DNA of 64,000 nucleotides from CAWDZK01 sp963807005 (GCA_963807005.1 CAWDZK010000005.1:495548-559547), one strand, 5' to 3'; counted from the stretch's first letter, positions 1-11,542 are shown. Notes: generated by a model not told the origin, from the sequence alone. Program-made: numbers and translations.

Positions 1-2984
<2,984 letters not shown>

Positions 2985-3095
2985 GTCCGCAGCATCCAGC
3001 CAGCCGTGGACAGATCCCCTTGCGCACCCAGCACGATCGGACGACGTCCTTCCCCGCAGCGACCCTCAGACGCTACTGGTCGGACCGGGCGTGGG

Positions 3096-3458
3096 CTAAC
3101 CCGTGCGCTGCCCGGCGGCACGGGTGCGCTCGCAGGCGATCCCGTCCTGGTCGTGGTCCAGCCCGGCGTTGGCCCGGTAGACCGGGTTGTTGACGACGAC
3201 GGCGCCGCGCTTCTTCTTCCCGGTGTTGGTGGCGCCGGCGAGCTTCACGCCGTTCGGGTAGGTGCGGCGCAGGTCGGCGCACCTCGGGAAGACGGTGGCC
3301 GCCGCGGGCGCTGGTGCTGCCGAGAAGGTCGGCGTAGGCAGGACGGCCCGAACGACGCCCTCACCGTGCGCGCCCCACCACGTCAACAGCGACGGCGCCG
3401 CGAGGACCAGTGCCGCGAGGACGGCGAGCTTGACCACGCTCTGCCGCAGGAACGCCAC
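3096..3458 (-). CDS. Excalibur calcium-binding domain protein (may be C-terminus of the NERD gene)
   Basis: A 120-residue product if translation starts at the GTG at 3458. It has a hydrophobic helix (VVKLAVLAALVLAAPSLL) close to the N-terminus, a Pro/Ala linker and a C-terminal excalibur domain with the cysteine-bracketed motif FPRCADLRRTYPNGV and the Ca-binding loop DHDQDGIACE. Excalibur domains are small extracellular domains of actinobacteria and bacilli. The same frame extends upstream into the 3' part of the NERD gene. Adding one base to the G run at 3555-3558 would fuse the two into one protein of about 355 residues: NERD domain, transmembrane helix, excalibur. Either reading is possible; I slightly favour the fusion. 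Confidence 0.7.
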   Translation of the reverse strand: MAFLRQSVVKLAVLAALVLAAPSLLTWWGAHGEGVVRAVLPTPTFSAAPAPAAATVFPRCADLRRTYPNGVKLAGATNTGKKKRGAVVVNNPVYRANAGLDHDQDGIACERTRAAGQRTG

Positions 3459-4162
3459 CCGCCTGACCGCCAGCCGGCGCTGCCGCGGTGACGGCTCGCG
3501 CCGGGGCTTGCGCGGAGGCTGCGCACGGACGAGGCGCGGACCGGACGAGGCACCGGGGCGGCGGCGGACGGCAGTCCGGACCTCAGCTGCGTGGCGATCC
3601 CCAGCACGTCCCCGGGGGAGAGGTGCGCGGGCAGCCCGGTCGCCCAGCGGACCAGGTCGCCCTGGCCGAGGACCGTCACCCCCTGGCACTGCTGGACGCC
3701 CACCCCGTCGGACGCCGCGAGCGCGATGACCGGGATGACGTGCAGCGCCCACGGCAGCGGCAGCAGTGCGCCGACGTCCGAACTGGCCCGTCGGGCCGCG
3801 GCGACCTCGCGGTCCCGCCGATGACCGTTCTGCCGCAGGGTGCCGTGGTGGGTGGTGATCGTGCCGGACCAGTTCTTGGCGTCGACGACCAGGATGCCCG
3901 CCGGGCCGATGGCGACGTGGTCGATGTTGGCTCGCCTGCGACCCGGCCAGCGCACGTCGTGCAGGACGTCGAAGCCGTGCGGGCGCAGTGCCTCGAGCCG
4001 CGCTCCGACCGCCTGCTCGCCGGCGTACCCGCGGGCCCACATCTCGGCCGCCCGCTCGGCCCGGTCGGCCCGGTCGGCGAACAGCTGCGCCTGGGCGCGC
4101 AGGGTCTCCGCCTGGTCGCGTCGTCGTTGCGACAGCTGGCCCGCTGATTCGCCCGGTTGCAT
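3383..4162 (-). CDS. NERD (nuclease-related) domain protein
   Basis: The N-terminal two thirds are clearly coding. A coiled-coil-prone Gln/Arg/Ala-rich segment (residues 5-45) is followed by a NERD domain with AGEQAVGARLEAL, the core NIDHVAIGPAGILVVDAKNWSG and LPWALHVIPVIAL. NERD domains are related to the PD-(D/E)xK/Mrr nuclease fold, and the D and D-x-K positions (IDH, VDAKNW) are present. After about residue 200 the frame becomes Ser/Arg-rich and unlike the family, while a neighbouring frame continues as a plausible linker, membrane helix and excalibur domain. The in-frame end at 3383 is therefore probably artificial. The gene lies just upstream of recB on the same strand, with 112 bases between the excalibur stop and the recB start. 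Confidence 0.75.
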   Translation of the reverse strand: MQPGESAGQLSQRRRDQAETLRAQAQLFADRADRAERAAEMWARGYAGEQAVGARLEALRPHGFDVLHDVRWPGRRRANIDHVAIGPAGILVVDAKNWSGTITTHHGTLRQNGHRRDREVAAARRASSDVGALLPLPWALHVIPVIALAASDGVGVQQCQGVTVLGQGDLVRWATGLPAHLSPGDVLGIATQLRSGLPSAAAPVPRPVRASSVRSLRASPGASRHRGSAGWRSGGWRSCGRAWSSSPSSRHWSSRRRRC

Positions 4163-4256
4163 GGGTGCCCCCGTGTGGTCCGCCTCTGGATCGTGTCGAC
4201 CGGTGGCCGGCCCGTCTTGAGCCGACGCCCCCGACCCCGCTCTTCCGTATCGACTC

Positions 4257-4291
4257 TTGACATCCTAATGCCGTTAGGACATCCTCGGTCC
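4257..4291 (+). promoter_or_regulatory. Predicted promoter and TetR operator for the 4292 operon
   Basis: A perfect -35 box TTGACA lies at 4257-4262 and a weak -10 (CATCCT, matching the conserved A and T) at 4280-4285, with a 17-base spacer. Transcription would begin at about 4291, so the TetR mRNA would be leaderless. Between the boxes is the inverted repeat TCCTAA (4263-4268) and TTAGGA (4274-4279) with a 5-base gap, a good fit for an operator through which the TetR protein represses its own operon. All of this is prediction from sequence. Confidence 0.55.
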
Positions 4292-5014
4292 ATGAGCGCA
4301 GAACCGGTCGTCCCCGACCGTCGCCAGCGGCGCCGGCTGGAGACGATGGAGGAGGTCCTCGACCACGCGGCCGAGATCATGGCCGAGCAGGGCGTCGCCG
4401 GGCTGTCCGTCGGCGAGGTCGCCCGCCGGATGGGCATCCGCCCACCGTCGCTCTACGTCTACTTCCCGTCGAAGAACGCGCTCTACGACGCCCTGTTCGA
4501 ACGCGGGGCGCGAATGATCCTCGACCGCTTCAGCGCGGAGGCTGCTGCGCTCGATGGCGCCGGGCGGTCGCTCGCCGAGGTGCTGCTGGCCTCGGCGGAG
4601 TCCTTCGTCGGCTGGTCGGTCGAGAACCCGGCGTACACCCAGCTGCTGTTCTGGCGCCCGGTGCCCGGCTTCACCCCCTCGGCCGAGGCCTACGCGCCTG
4701 CGGTCGAGCTGGTGCAGCTCAGTCACGACTGGTTCACCAGCCTGCAGCAGCGGGGGCTGATCCGCGCCGACGCGGACATCGACCACGTGCACCGGGACTG
4801 GACCGTGCTCACCGCGGGCGTCGTCAGCCAGCAGATGTCCAACGCGCCCGGCGAGCCCCTCGCCACCGGCCGGTTCACCGCGGCGCTGCCCGACCTCGTC
4901 GCCATGTTCGCCCGCCACTACGGCACCGACGCCGACATCCACACGGACGTCGACACAGCCACACCCACATCGACCCCGCGCAAGAAGGAGGCACGCCGTG
5001 TCCGCAACCGTTGA
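4292..5014 (+). CDS. TetR/AcrR family transcriptional regulator
   Basis: A 240-residue one-component repressor. The N-terminal helix-turn-helix occupies residues 15-65 (MEEVLDHAAEIMAEQGV, then LSVGEVARRMGI and PSLYVYFPSKNALYDALF). The rest is a helical ligand-binding domain containing FRWRP-like TetR_C features (LLFWRPVPGF). The ATG at 4292 is chosen over upstream in-frame starts because it begins the conserved domain and sits at the predicted transcription start. The last 17 bases overlap the next gene, so the regulator and the MBL-fold protein are translationally coupled. The ligand is unknown; the neighbours suggest an oxidant, NO or xenobiotic signal. Confidence 0.9.
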   Translation: MSAEPVVPDRRQRRRLETMEEVLDHAAEIMAEQGVAGLSVGEVARRMGIRPPSLYVYFPSKNALYDALFERGARMILDRFSAEAAALDGAGRSLAEVLLASAESFVGWSVENPAYTQLLFWRPVPGFTPSAEAYAPAVELVQLSHDWFTSLQQRGLIRADADIDHVHRDWTVLTAGVVSQQMSNAPGEPLATGRFTAALPDLVAMFARHYGTDADIHTDVDTATPTSTPRKKEARRVRNR

Positions 5015-5789
5015 CCAGATCGCCGACCGGATCTACCGGATCTCGACCTTCGTCCCCGACCTCGGGCCGACCGGCTTCACGTTCAACCAGTTCCTGGTCG
5101 ACGCCGAGGAGCCCTTGCTCTACCACACCGGGATGCGGCAGCTCTTCCCCGACGTCCGCGCCGCGATCGAGACCGTCCTGCCCGTCGAGCGGCTGCGGTG
5201 GATCGCGTTCGCGCACCTGGAGGCCGACGAGTGCGGTGCGGTGGACGAGTTCCTCGAGGTGGCCCCGCACGCCCAGGTCGCCCACGGCGCGCTCGGCGTG
5301 ACCCTGTCGTTGCAGGACCAGCTGCCCCGTGCGCCACGAGCGCTCGAGGACGGCGAGGTGATCGACCTCGGCGGCGCCTCCCTCGCGCGCCGCGTGGTCG
5401 AGATCGCGACGCCGCACGTGCCGCACAACTGGGAGTCGCACATGTTCTTCGAGCAGGAGACGGGGACGTTGTTCCTCGGCGACCTGCTGACCACGCTCGG
5501 CAACGGCCCGGCGGTCACCAGCGACGACCTGGTCGAGGGCGCGATCGCGGCCGAGGACCTGTTCCACCAGACCTCGCTCGGCCCGGCCGTCCCCGCGACC
5601 TACCGTCGGCTCGCGGACCTGAACCCCACCCGGCTCGCGATCATGCACGGCTCGTCGTACGACGGCGACTGCGCGACGCTGCTGCGCGCGATGGCCGACG
5701 TGTACGAGCAGCGCTACGGCTGCGGCACGGTGAACCTGCCCGGCCAGGCGCTGCCGGCGCACGACTCCCCGGTCGGCGCGGCGTCGTGA
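4998..5789 (+). CDS. Stand-alone flavodiiron-type (ODP) metallo-beta-lactamase-fold protein
   Basis: A 263-residue protein with the di-iron version of the MBL fold. The ligand motif is H-x-E-x-D (AHLEADECG, about residues 74-82) rather than the usual HxHxDH. Further ligand-type residues follow in TPHVPHNW, LFLGDLLT and IMHGSSYDGD. This pattern matches the oxygen-binding di-iron proteins and the N-terminal half of flavodiiron NO/O2 reductases (FprA/NorV). No flavodoxin domain follows, so electrons would have to come from another protein, or it may act as a sensor. It is co-transcribed with a TetR regulator (17-base overlap) and the next gene (GTGA overlap). Substrate unknown. Confidence 0.82.
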   Translation: MSATVDQIADRIYRISTFVPDLGPTGFTFNQFLVDAEEPLLYHTGMRQLFPDVRAAIETVLPVERLRWIAFAHLEADECGAVDEFLEVAPHAQVAHGALGVTLSLQDQLPRAPRALEDGEVIDLGGASLARRVVEIATPHVPHNWESHMFFEQETGTLFLGDLLTTLGNGPAVTSDDLVEGAIAAEDLFHQTSLGPAVPATYRRLADLNPTRLAIMHGSSYDGDCATLLRAMADVYEQRYGCGTVNLPGQALPAHDSPVGAAS

Positions 5790-6571
5790 TCACGACCGCT
5801 GCTGTGACCGCCGCCTCGTCCGCGCGGGCGCCTGCTCTGCCGCGCGACGTCGCGATGCGGCTGGCCGCGCAGGAGTACGACCGGTTCGTCGCCCAGCTGC
5901 GCGAGCTCTCGCCGGAGGACTGGTCGAGGCCGACCGTCTGTTCCGCGTGGGACGTGCACGCGATGGCGTGTCACGTCCTCGGCATGGCGGAGTTCGCCGC
6001 GTCACCGCTGGAGCAGGCCCGGCAGTCGCGCGCCGCGAAGAGGGCCGGCGGGCTGTTCATCGACGCTCTGACGGCGGTGCAGTCGGCCAAGCACGTCGGC
6101 CGCTCGCCGGCCGAGGTCGTCGAGCGGATGACCGAAGCAGGACCACGCGCCGCGGCCGGACGGCGCCGCACCCCGTCGCTGGTACGCCGGTTCCCGCTCG
6201 GCGGCCAGCCGGTCGAGGAGACCGGGACGCAGACGGAGAAGTGGACCCTCGGCTACCTGACCGACGTGATCCTCACCCGCGACACCTGGATGCACCGCAG
6301 TGACATCGCCGCGGCCACCGGCCGGGCGATGACGCTCACTGCGGAGCACGACGGCGTCCTCGTCGCCGACATTGCCGCCGAGTGGGCCGGCCGGCACGGG
6401 CAGCCGTGCACCCTCACCCTGACCGGGCCGGCCGGCGGCACCTGGACCTTCGGGCGCAACGGTCCCCTCGGCGACGCACCGGCGATCGAGCTGGACGCGG
6501 TGGAGTTCTGCCGGATCCTGGCCGGCCGCGGCAGCGGTACCGGGCTGCTCGCCACCCGCGTGCCGTTCTGA
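5786..6571 (+). CDS. Maleylpyruvate isomerase (MDMPI/DinB-like) family protein
   Basis: A 261-residue protein with the MDMPI N-terminal four-helix domain found in mycothiol-dependent enzymes of actinobacteria: RFVAQLRELSPEDWSRPTVCSAWDVHAMACHVLG, with candidate metal-binding His residues in HAMACH and in RDTWMHR. The GTG start at 5786 overlaps the stop of the upstream MBL-fold gene (GTGA), making it the third gene of the TetR operon. Many proteins of this family have no known substrate; a thiol-dependent isomerisation, transfer or detoxification is likely but unproven. The C-terminal part (TLTGPAGGTWTFG) resembles the SCP2-like tail common in this family. Confidence 0.82.
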   Translation: MITTAAVTAASSARAPALPRDVAMRLAAQEYDRFVAQLRELSPEDWSRPTVCSAWDVHAMACHVLGMAEFAASPLEQARQSRAAKRAGGLFIDALTAVQSAKHVGRSPAEVVERMTEAGPRAAAGRRRTPSLVRRFPLGGQPVEETGTQTEKWTLGYLTDVILTRDTWMHRSDIAAATGRAMTLTAEHDGVLVADIAAEWAGRHGQPCTLTLTGPAGGTWTFGRNGPLGDAPAIELDAVEFCRILAGRGSGTGLLATRVPF

Positions 6572-6666
6572 CCGGGCAGGGCCGCTGCTGACGGCGCGCC
6601 CGTTCCACTGCCCACCCGGCCGAGAAGCCCCATGCCGTGAGCGACCCGGGTGCCTGACGGGGCACC

Positions 6667-7248
6667 ATGAAACGCATGTCTCTGTCGACCCCGACGCTGC
6701 ACACCGATCGCCTGCGCCTGCGTCCCTTCGCTGACTCCGACGCGAACTCCCTGTTCGGCCTGCACAGCAACGCTTTCGTGTTGCGCTACTGGGACGCTCC
6801 GCCGTGGAGCGAGCGTGAGCGCGCCGAGCGGTTCATCACGGCGTGCCAGCGGATGGCCGAGTCGGGAACCGGGACGAGGCTGGCCGTCGACCGGGTGTCC
6901 GACGGGGCGTTCATCGGCTGGTGCAGCCTGACCCGGTGGGACCCGGACTACCGCAGCGCGTCGCTGGGCTACTGCCTCGACGATGCAGCGTGGGGTCACG
7001 GCTATGCGACCGAGGCCGCACGCGTCCTGTTGGGGTGGGCCTTCGACACGCTCGACCTGAATCGTGTGCAGGCCGAGACCGATACGCGCAACGCGGCGTC
7101 TGCCCGCGTCCTGGAGAAGCTCGGGTTCGTGCGTGAGGGGACGTTGCGGGAGGACTGCGTCGTGAACGGCGAGGTCTCGGACTCGTTCGTCTACGGGCTG
7201 ATCAGGCGGGAGTGGCAGGCGTCGCCCGAGCCGGTTCCAGCCGACTGA
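6667..7248 (+). CDS. GNAT family N-acetyltransferase (RimJ/RimL type)
   Basis: 193 residues. It carries the RimJ/L-type opening TDRLRLRPFADSDA, the segment GAFIGWCSLTRWDPD, the acetyl-CoA-binding loop region LDDAAWGHGYATEAA and the C-terminal motif TDTRNAASARVLEKLGFVREG. These enzymes transfer acetyl from acetyl-CoA to amino groups of proteins or small molecules; the acceptor here is unknown. An alternative ATG lies 9 bases downstream, at the start of the conserved domain. It is monocistronic and converges with the VOC gene, with 27 bases between the stops. Confidence 0.88.
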   Translation: MKRMSLSTPTLHTDRLRLRPFADSDANSLFGLHSNAFVLRYWDAPPWSERERAERFITACQRMAESGTGTRLAVDRVSDGAFIGWCSLTRWDPDYRSASLGYCLDDAAWGHGYATEAARVLLGWAFDTLDLNRVQAETDTRNAASARVLEKLGFVREGTLREDCVVNGEVSDSFVYGLIRREWQASPEPVPAD

Positions 7249-7275
7249 GTGCACGGGCCACGAGCTACCGGCTGG

Positions 7276-7605
7276 TCAGCCGACGACGCAGAACAGGTTT
7301 CCCTCGGTGTCGGCCAGCACGACGAAGTCGGCGCCCTCGGGATAGGTCCACGCGACCCGCTCCGCGCCGAGCCCGATCAGCCGCTCGACCTCGCTGCCGA
7401 GGTCGGACGTCTCCTGGTCGACCCACACGTCGAGGTGGGTGCGGTCGGTCTCGTCCAGGTGGAGCCGGACACCGTCACCACCCGGTGGGACCAGGAAGTC
7501 CGGCGCACCTTCTTGCCGCTGGTAGCCCAGCGCCTGGGTCCAGAACGCGGCCGCCCGGCCGGCGTCGGAGACGTTGAGAACCATGGCTCGCGGAACGACA
7601 CCCAC
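7276..7605 (-). CDS. VOC (glyoxalase/bleomycin resistance) family protein
   Basis: A compact 109-residue protein covering a single vicinal-oxygen-chelate fold: RAMVLNVSDAGRAAAFWTQALGY at the N-terminus, HLDVWVDQETSD in the middle and the closing motif FVVLADTEGNLFCVV. VOC proteins bind a metal or a small ligand as dimers. The family spans glyoxalases, dioxygenases and antibiotic-binding proteins, so no substrate can be assigned. It lies 77 bases downstream of the SnoaL-like gene on the same strand and may be transcribed with it. Confidence 0.87.
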   Translation of the reverse strand: MGVVPRAMVLNVSDAGRAAAFWTQALGYQRQEGAPDFLVPPGGDGVRLHLDETDRTHLDVWVDQETSDLGSEVERLIGLGAERVAWTYPEGADFVVLADTEGNLFCVVG

Positions 7606-7682
7606 GGCGTCCGCTCCTTCCCCTTCTGGTGCAGCCGATCGCGGACGCGACAGTGGACGCGTGCCGGCTTGCCTGTTGACGT

Positions 7683-8093
7683 CTACCCGGCGTCGGCGTC
7701 CGTGACGGTGTCACCGTGCCGGTGCGCGACCTTCCACTCGCCGCCCTCGCGGCGGTAGACCTGGGTCACGCGAAGGGTGTATGTGCGGGCCTCGCCGTTG
7801 ACGGATGCGCTGGTGTGCTCGTAACCCACGGTGTAGGCCAGGTCGCCGATCACCTCGGCGGCGATCAGCTCGTGCGCGTACGACGTGCAGTTCGACAAGC
7901 TGTCCGCCAGATGCTGGAAGAGCTCGTCCAGCTGCCGCTGTCCGGTGGCGGTCTTCCAGGCACCGAGGACCGTGACCGGCTCCTGCCGTGACCAGATCGC
8001 CCGTCGTGGCGCGGCGTCACCGTTGTGCAGCGCCACCTCGGCGTCCCGGAGGCTGGACTGCACCCAGGCCAGGAAGTCGTCGCGATCCGTCAT
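7683..8093 (-). CDS. SnoaL/NTF2-like fold protein
   Basis: 136 residues starting at the ATG at 8093, which begins the conserved part (MTDRDDFLAWVQSSLRDAEVA). The pattern of one N-terminal helix, a helical pair (LDELFQHLADSL) and C-terminal beta strands (ARTYTLRVTQVYRREGGEWKVAHRHGD) is typical of nuclear-transport-factor-2-like proteins, including the SnoaL and ketosteroid-isomerase-like groups. The ending ReGGeWkvahrH is diagnostic. Function cannot be assigned. The longer in-frame extension upstream is unlike coding sequence. Confidence 0.8.
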   Translation of the reverse strand: MTDRDDFLAWVQSSLRDAEVALHNGDAAPRRAIWSRQEPVTVLGAWKTATGQRQLDELFQHLADSLSNCTSYAHELIAAEVIGDLAYTVGYEHTSASVNGEARTYTLRVTQVYRREGGEWKVAHRHGDTVTDADAG

Positions 8094-8259
8094 GGTCCAC
8101 CTCCGCGCCCGGGCCCGACCCCCGCGCCGGGGCGGCTCCATCCAAGCCCGGCGCCCAGCGGTCGACAAGGGGATGCGCAGAACCACCCATCGACCGCCGG
8201 TGCGAAATGGGTATCCAGCCCGACGCGGGCAGGGCGGCGGAGTTCCTAGCGTCGCAGCC

Positions 8260-8436
8260 ATGGAAGCCCACCTCGTCCCGATCGGGAGAGCCGCGCCGGC
8301 CCACGACGCTGGCACCGCCGTGGCGTCCTTCCTCGACGCCGACCTGCACGTGGTGCCCGGTGGCCACGCCCCGTGGTTCCACCACGCAGACCGGGTCGCC
8401 GGACTGACCCAGGAGTTCCTGCGGGCCCGGCGATGA
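8260..8436 (+). pseudogene. C-terminal remnant of an alpha/beta hydrolase
   Basis: Only 58 residues are open, but they match the C-terminal end of alpha/beta-fold hydrolases: a beta strand with the catalytic histidine loop (LHVVPGGHAPWF) followed by the terminal helix (ADRVAGLTQEFLRAR). The nucleophile elbow and the rest of the fold are missing upstream, where the sequence is the divergent spacer before the SnoaL-like gene. This is therefore a decayed or truncated gene. It ends 55 bases before the flavin monooxygenase gene. Confidence 0.6.
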
Positions 8437-8491
8437 GCATCGACGCACCTCTGCACCTCGTCATCCACTGACACCAGAAGGAGAAGACGTC

Positions 8492-9595
8492 ATGACCACC
8501 CAGCACATCGAGACCCTGATCATCGGTGCCGGCCAGGCCGGCCTGGCCACCGGCCACCAGCTGCAGCAGCGCGGCCGGGAGTTCCTGATCGTCGACGGCG
8601 GCAAGCGGATCGGCGACAACTGGCGCTGCCACTACGACTCGCTCAAGCTCTACTCGCCGGCCAAGTTCGACGGGCTGCCGGGCATGGACTTCCCCGGTGA
8701 CCCGTGGCACTTCCCGGGCAAGGAGGAGGTCGCGGACTTCCTCGAGCAGTACGCCGTGCAGATGGACCTTCCGGTCCGGACCCAGACCCGGGTGGACCGG
8801 CTCGTCCCCCGCGAAGGTGGCGGCTTCACCGCCCACCTGGGCTCGGAGCGGGTGGAGTGCGACAACGTGGTGGTCGCCACCGGGACCTTCAGCCGCACCC
8901 CCCGCGTCCCCGACGTGGCTGCCTCGCTGGACCCGCGCATCCGGCAGCTCCACTCCACCGAGTACAAGAACCCGGACCAGCTGCAGCCCGGGGCGACCGC
9001 GGTCGTCGGTGCGTCGCACTCCGGCTTCGACATCGCCTACGAGGTGGCGGCCGACCGGCCCACGATCCTGGTGGGTCCCGCTCGTGGCAACATCCCGCTC
9101 GAGTGGGACTCGGCCAGGATCAAGGTGGCCATGCCGGTCATCGTCTTCATGTGGAAGCACGTGCTGACCCGGCGGACGCCGATGGGCCGGAAGGAGATGC
9201 AGAAGGTCCGGCACCAGGGCGCACCGACCACCCGGGTGAAGGCGCACCACCTCGCCGAGCGCGGTGTGGAGCGGGTCGAGGACAAGGTCACCGACGTCTC
9301 CGACGACGGCAAGCCGGTGCTCGCCGACGGGCGGGTCCTCGACGTCGCCAACGTCGTCTGGGCGACCGGGTTCCGGCCGGACTTCCGTTGGATCGAGGCA
9401 CCGCTCACCGGCGACGACGGGTGGCCGCGCGAGTACCGCGGCGTGGCCGAGGGGGTGCCCGGACTGTTCTTCTGCGGGCTCTCGTTCCAGTTCGCGTTCG
9501 GCTCGATGGTGCTGCCCGGCGTCGGGCGGGACGCGGCGTACGTCGCCAGGAAGGTCGACCAGCGCACCCCGGCCCGGCACCGGGTCGCCGCCTGA
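8492..9595 (+). CDS. FAD-dependent NAD(P)-binding monooxygenase (CzcO-like)
   Basis: A 367-residue single-component flavoprotein. The FAD dinucleotide-binding fold is at the N-terminus (LIIGAGQAGLATGHQLQQRG). The typical RIGDNWRCHYDSLKLYSP segment follows, then a second Rossmann motif for NAD(P)H (AVVGASHSGFDIA, about residue 170) and the C-terminal VVWATGFRPDF and FFCGLSFQFAFGS. The family includes N-hydroxylating, trimethylamine-type and Baeyer-Villiger-like monooxygenases; substrate unknown. An AGAAGGAGAAG ribosome site precedes the ATG. The LuxR-type regulator just downstream on the same strand is a plausible controller. Confidence 0.88.
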   Translation: MTTQHIETLIIGAGQAGLATGHQLQQRGREFLIVDGGKRIGDNWRCHYDSLKLYSPAKFDGLPGMDFPGDPWHFPGKEEVADFLEQYAVQMDLPVRTQTRVDRLVPREGGGFTAHLGSERVECDNVVVATGTFSRTPRVPDVAASLDPRIRQLHSTEYKNPDQLQPGATAVVGASHSGFDIAYEVAADRPTILVGPARGNIPLEWDSARIKVAMPVIVFMWKHVLTRRTPMGRKEMQKVRHQGAPTTRVKAHHLAERGVERVEDKVTDVSDDGKPVLADGRVLDVANVVWATGFRPDFRWIEAPLTGDDGWPREYRGVAEGVPGLFFCGLSFQFAFGSMVLPGVGRDAAYVARKVDQRTPARHRVAA

Positions 9596-9710
9596 GGCGG
9601 CGGTCCGGCCGCGCCGAAAGCGGGCGTAGCGGGCAGGTGGCCGGGCCGTTGACCAGCCGACGTGACACCGAGGACTCACTACCCTCGGACGGACAGGGAG
9701 GTGGTCGCCG

Positions 9711-11340
9711 ATGGGTGTCATCGAGGATCTCCACCGGGCCCGGGAGGCGTACGAGCGGCGCGAGTGGGTCGCGGCCTACCGGGAGCTGTCCGATCTGGAC
9801 GAGGCCGAGCTGCGCGCCGAGGACTTCGCCGCCCTGGCGACCACGGCCTACCTGCTCGGCCGGCGCAACGACTGCATCCTCGCGCTGCAGCGGGCCTACC
9901 AGGCGAGCGTCGAGGCCGGCGACCGGCCGGCTGCGGTGCGCGCCGCGTACGAGCTGACCATGACCCTGTGGCAGACGGGCGAGCTCGCCGTCGGCAACGG
10001 CTGGCGGGCCCGGGCCGCGCGGCTGCTGGACGAGCTCGACGAGGACGTCGCCGAGCGGGGCTTCCTGTGCGACGCGGAGATGATGGGGCACATCCTCAAC
10101 GGCGAGTTCGCCGAGGCGTTCGCGCTGGCGCCCCGGACCACCGACTACGGCCGACGCTTCGACGAGCCCGACCTGCTGGCCCTCGGACTCCATGCCGAGG
10201 GCCGGCTGTCGCTCTACTCGGGGCGGGTCGCCGAAGGCCTGCAGCGGATGGACGAGGCGCTGGTCGGCGTGATGGCCGGCGAGGTGTCGCCCGTGTCGGC
10301 CGGGCGGATCTACTGCTCGACGATCGAGGCCTGTCAGGAGGTCTCGGACTACGGTCGCGCCGGCGAGTGGACCCACGCGCTCACCACCTGGTGCGACGCG
10401 CCAGCCGGGGCTGGTCGCGTTCACCGGCCAGTGCGCGACGCACCGAGGCCAGCTGCTGCGGCTGCACGGTGCGTACGCCGATGCCGTGGAGGAGCTGGAA
10501 CGGGCGGTCGAGCGGTACCTGCTCTCCGGGGGCGACCCCGCGCTCGGGCTGGCGCACTACGAGCGCGCCGAGACCCATCGGCTGCGTGGCGCGTACGACG
10601 AGGCCGAGGCCGCCTACGCCAGTGCGGCCGAGCACGGCCACTCCACCCAGCCGGGTCGCGCCCTGTTCTGGCTGGCCCGGGACCGTCGCGTCGCCGCGAC
10701 GGCGGCGATCCACCGACTGCTCGACGAACGCCAGGACCCGGTGCACCGCTCGCAGGTCCTCGCCGCCGCGGTCGAGGTGCTGGTGGCCACGGGCGACAGC
10801 GACGGGGCGGCCGCCCTGGGCGAGGAGCTCTGCAAGACCGGTGAGGCGTTCGGCTGTACCGCCCTGCAGGCGGCCGGGCAGTACGGCGTCGCGGTCGCCG
10901 CGCTGGCCAGTGGTGCGGCGGCGCCGGCGCTGCAGGCGGCTCGGCAGGCCGTGGACGGCTGGTCGCAGCTCTCCGCGCCGTACGAGACCGCGCGGAGCCA
11001 GGTCCTGGTCGGCCGGGCCCTGCGGCTGCTCGGCGACGAGGACTCGGCGGTGGCCGACCTGACCGCTGCCCGGAAGGCCTTCGCCGACCTCGGGGCGAGA
11101 CCCGCCGAGCAGGAGACGGCCGCCCTGCTGGGCGAGGCGACGGCGCCGGGCGGGCTCAGCCCGCGCGAGGTCGAGGTGCTCCGGCTGGTCGCCGCCGGGA
11201 GGAGCAACCCCGAGATCGCCGGGCAGCTGTCTCTCTCGGAGAAGACGGTGGCCCGGCACCTGTCGAACATCTTCACCAAGCTCGGCGTCGGGTCCCGGAC
11301 CTCGGCCGCCGCGTTCGCCTACGAGCACCACCTGGTCTGA
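9711..11340 (+). CDS. LuxR family transcriptional regulator with TPR-like region (frameshifted)
   Basis: The N-terminal part (9711 to about 10400) is helical and TPR-like (YERREWVAAYRELSDLDEAE). The rest, in the +1 frame from about 10411 to 11340, continues the repeats and ends with a LuxR DNA-binding domain: LSPREVEVLRLVAAG, NPEIAGQLSLSEKTVARHL, FTKLGVGSRTSAAAFA. Removing one G from the GGGG run at 10407-10410 restores a continuous protein of about 542 residues. The sequence on both sides is intact, so a sequencing error or a very recent mutation is likely. It follows the flavin monooxygenase on the same strand after 115 bases. Confidence 0.82.
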
Positions 11341-11455
11341 CCAGGCCGCGTCCGCCCCCGTCTGCTGCTCCGCGGCCTCCTGGGTCGCGCGCGAGGTCTG
11401 CGGCGACGGGCTGCTGACGACGTGACGAGGCACGGAACAGCCGATGTGTCAGAAA

Positions 11456-11485
11456 CCTGTACAAAAAGGACAACAGGCGTAATAG
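11456..11485 (+). promoter_or_regulatory. Possible promoter of the M4 protease gene
   Basis: An AT-rich patch in otherwise very GC-rich DNA contains TGTACA (11458-11463) and TAATAG (11480-11485) separated by 16 bases, a fair -35/-10 pair, about 60 bases before the protease ATG. CCTGT and ACAGG also form a short inverted repeat around the spacer. Weak evidence. Confidence 0.3.
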
Positions 11486-11542
11486 TGCATGTCGACCGGG
11501 TGAGGACGCCGTCCCCCCACTCCCCCTTGAAGGGCCCAGCGC

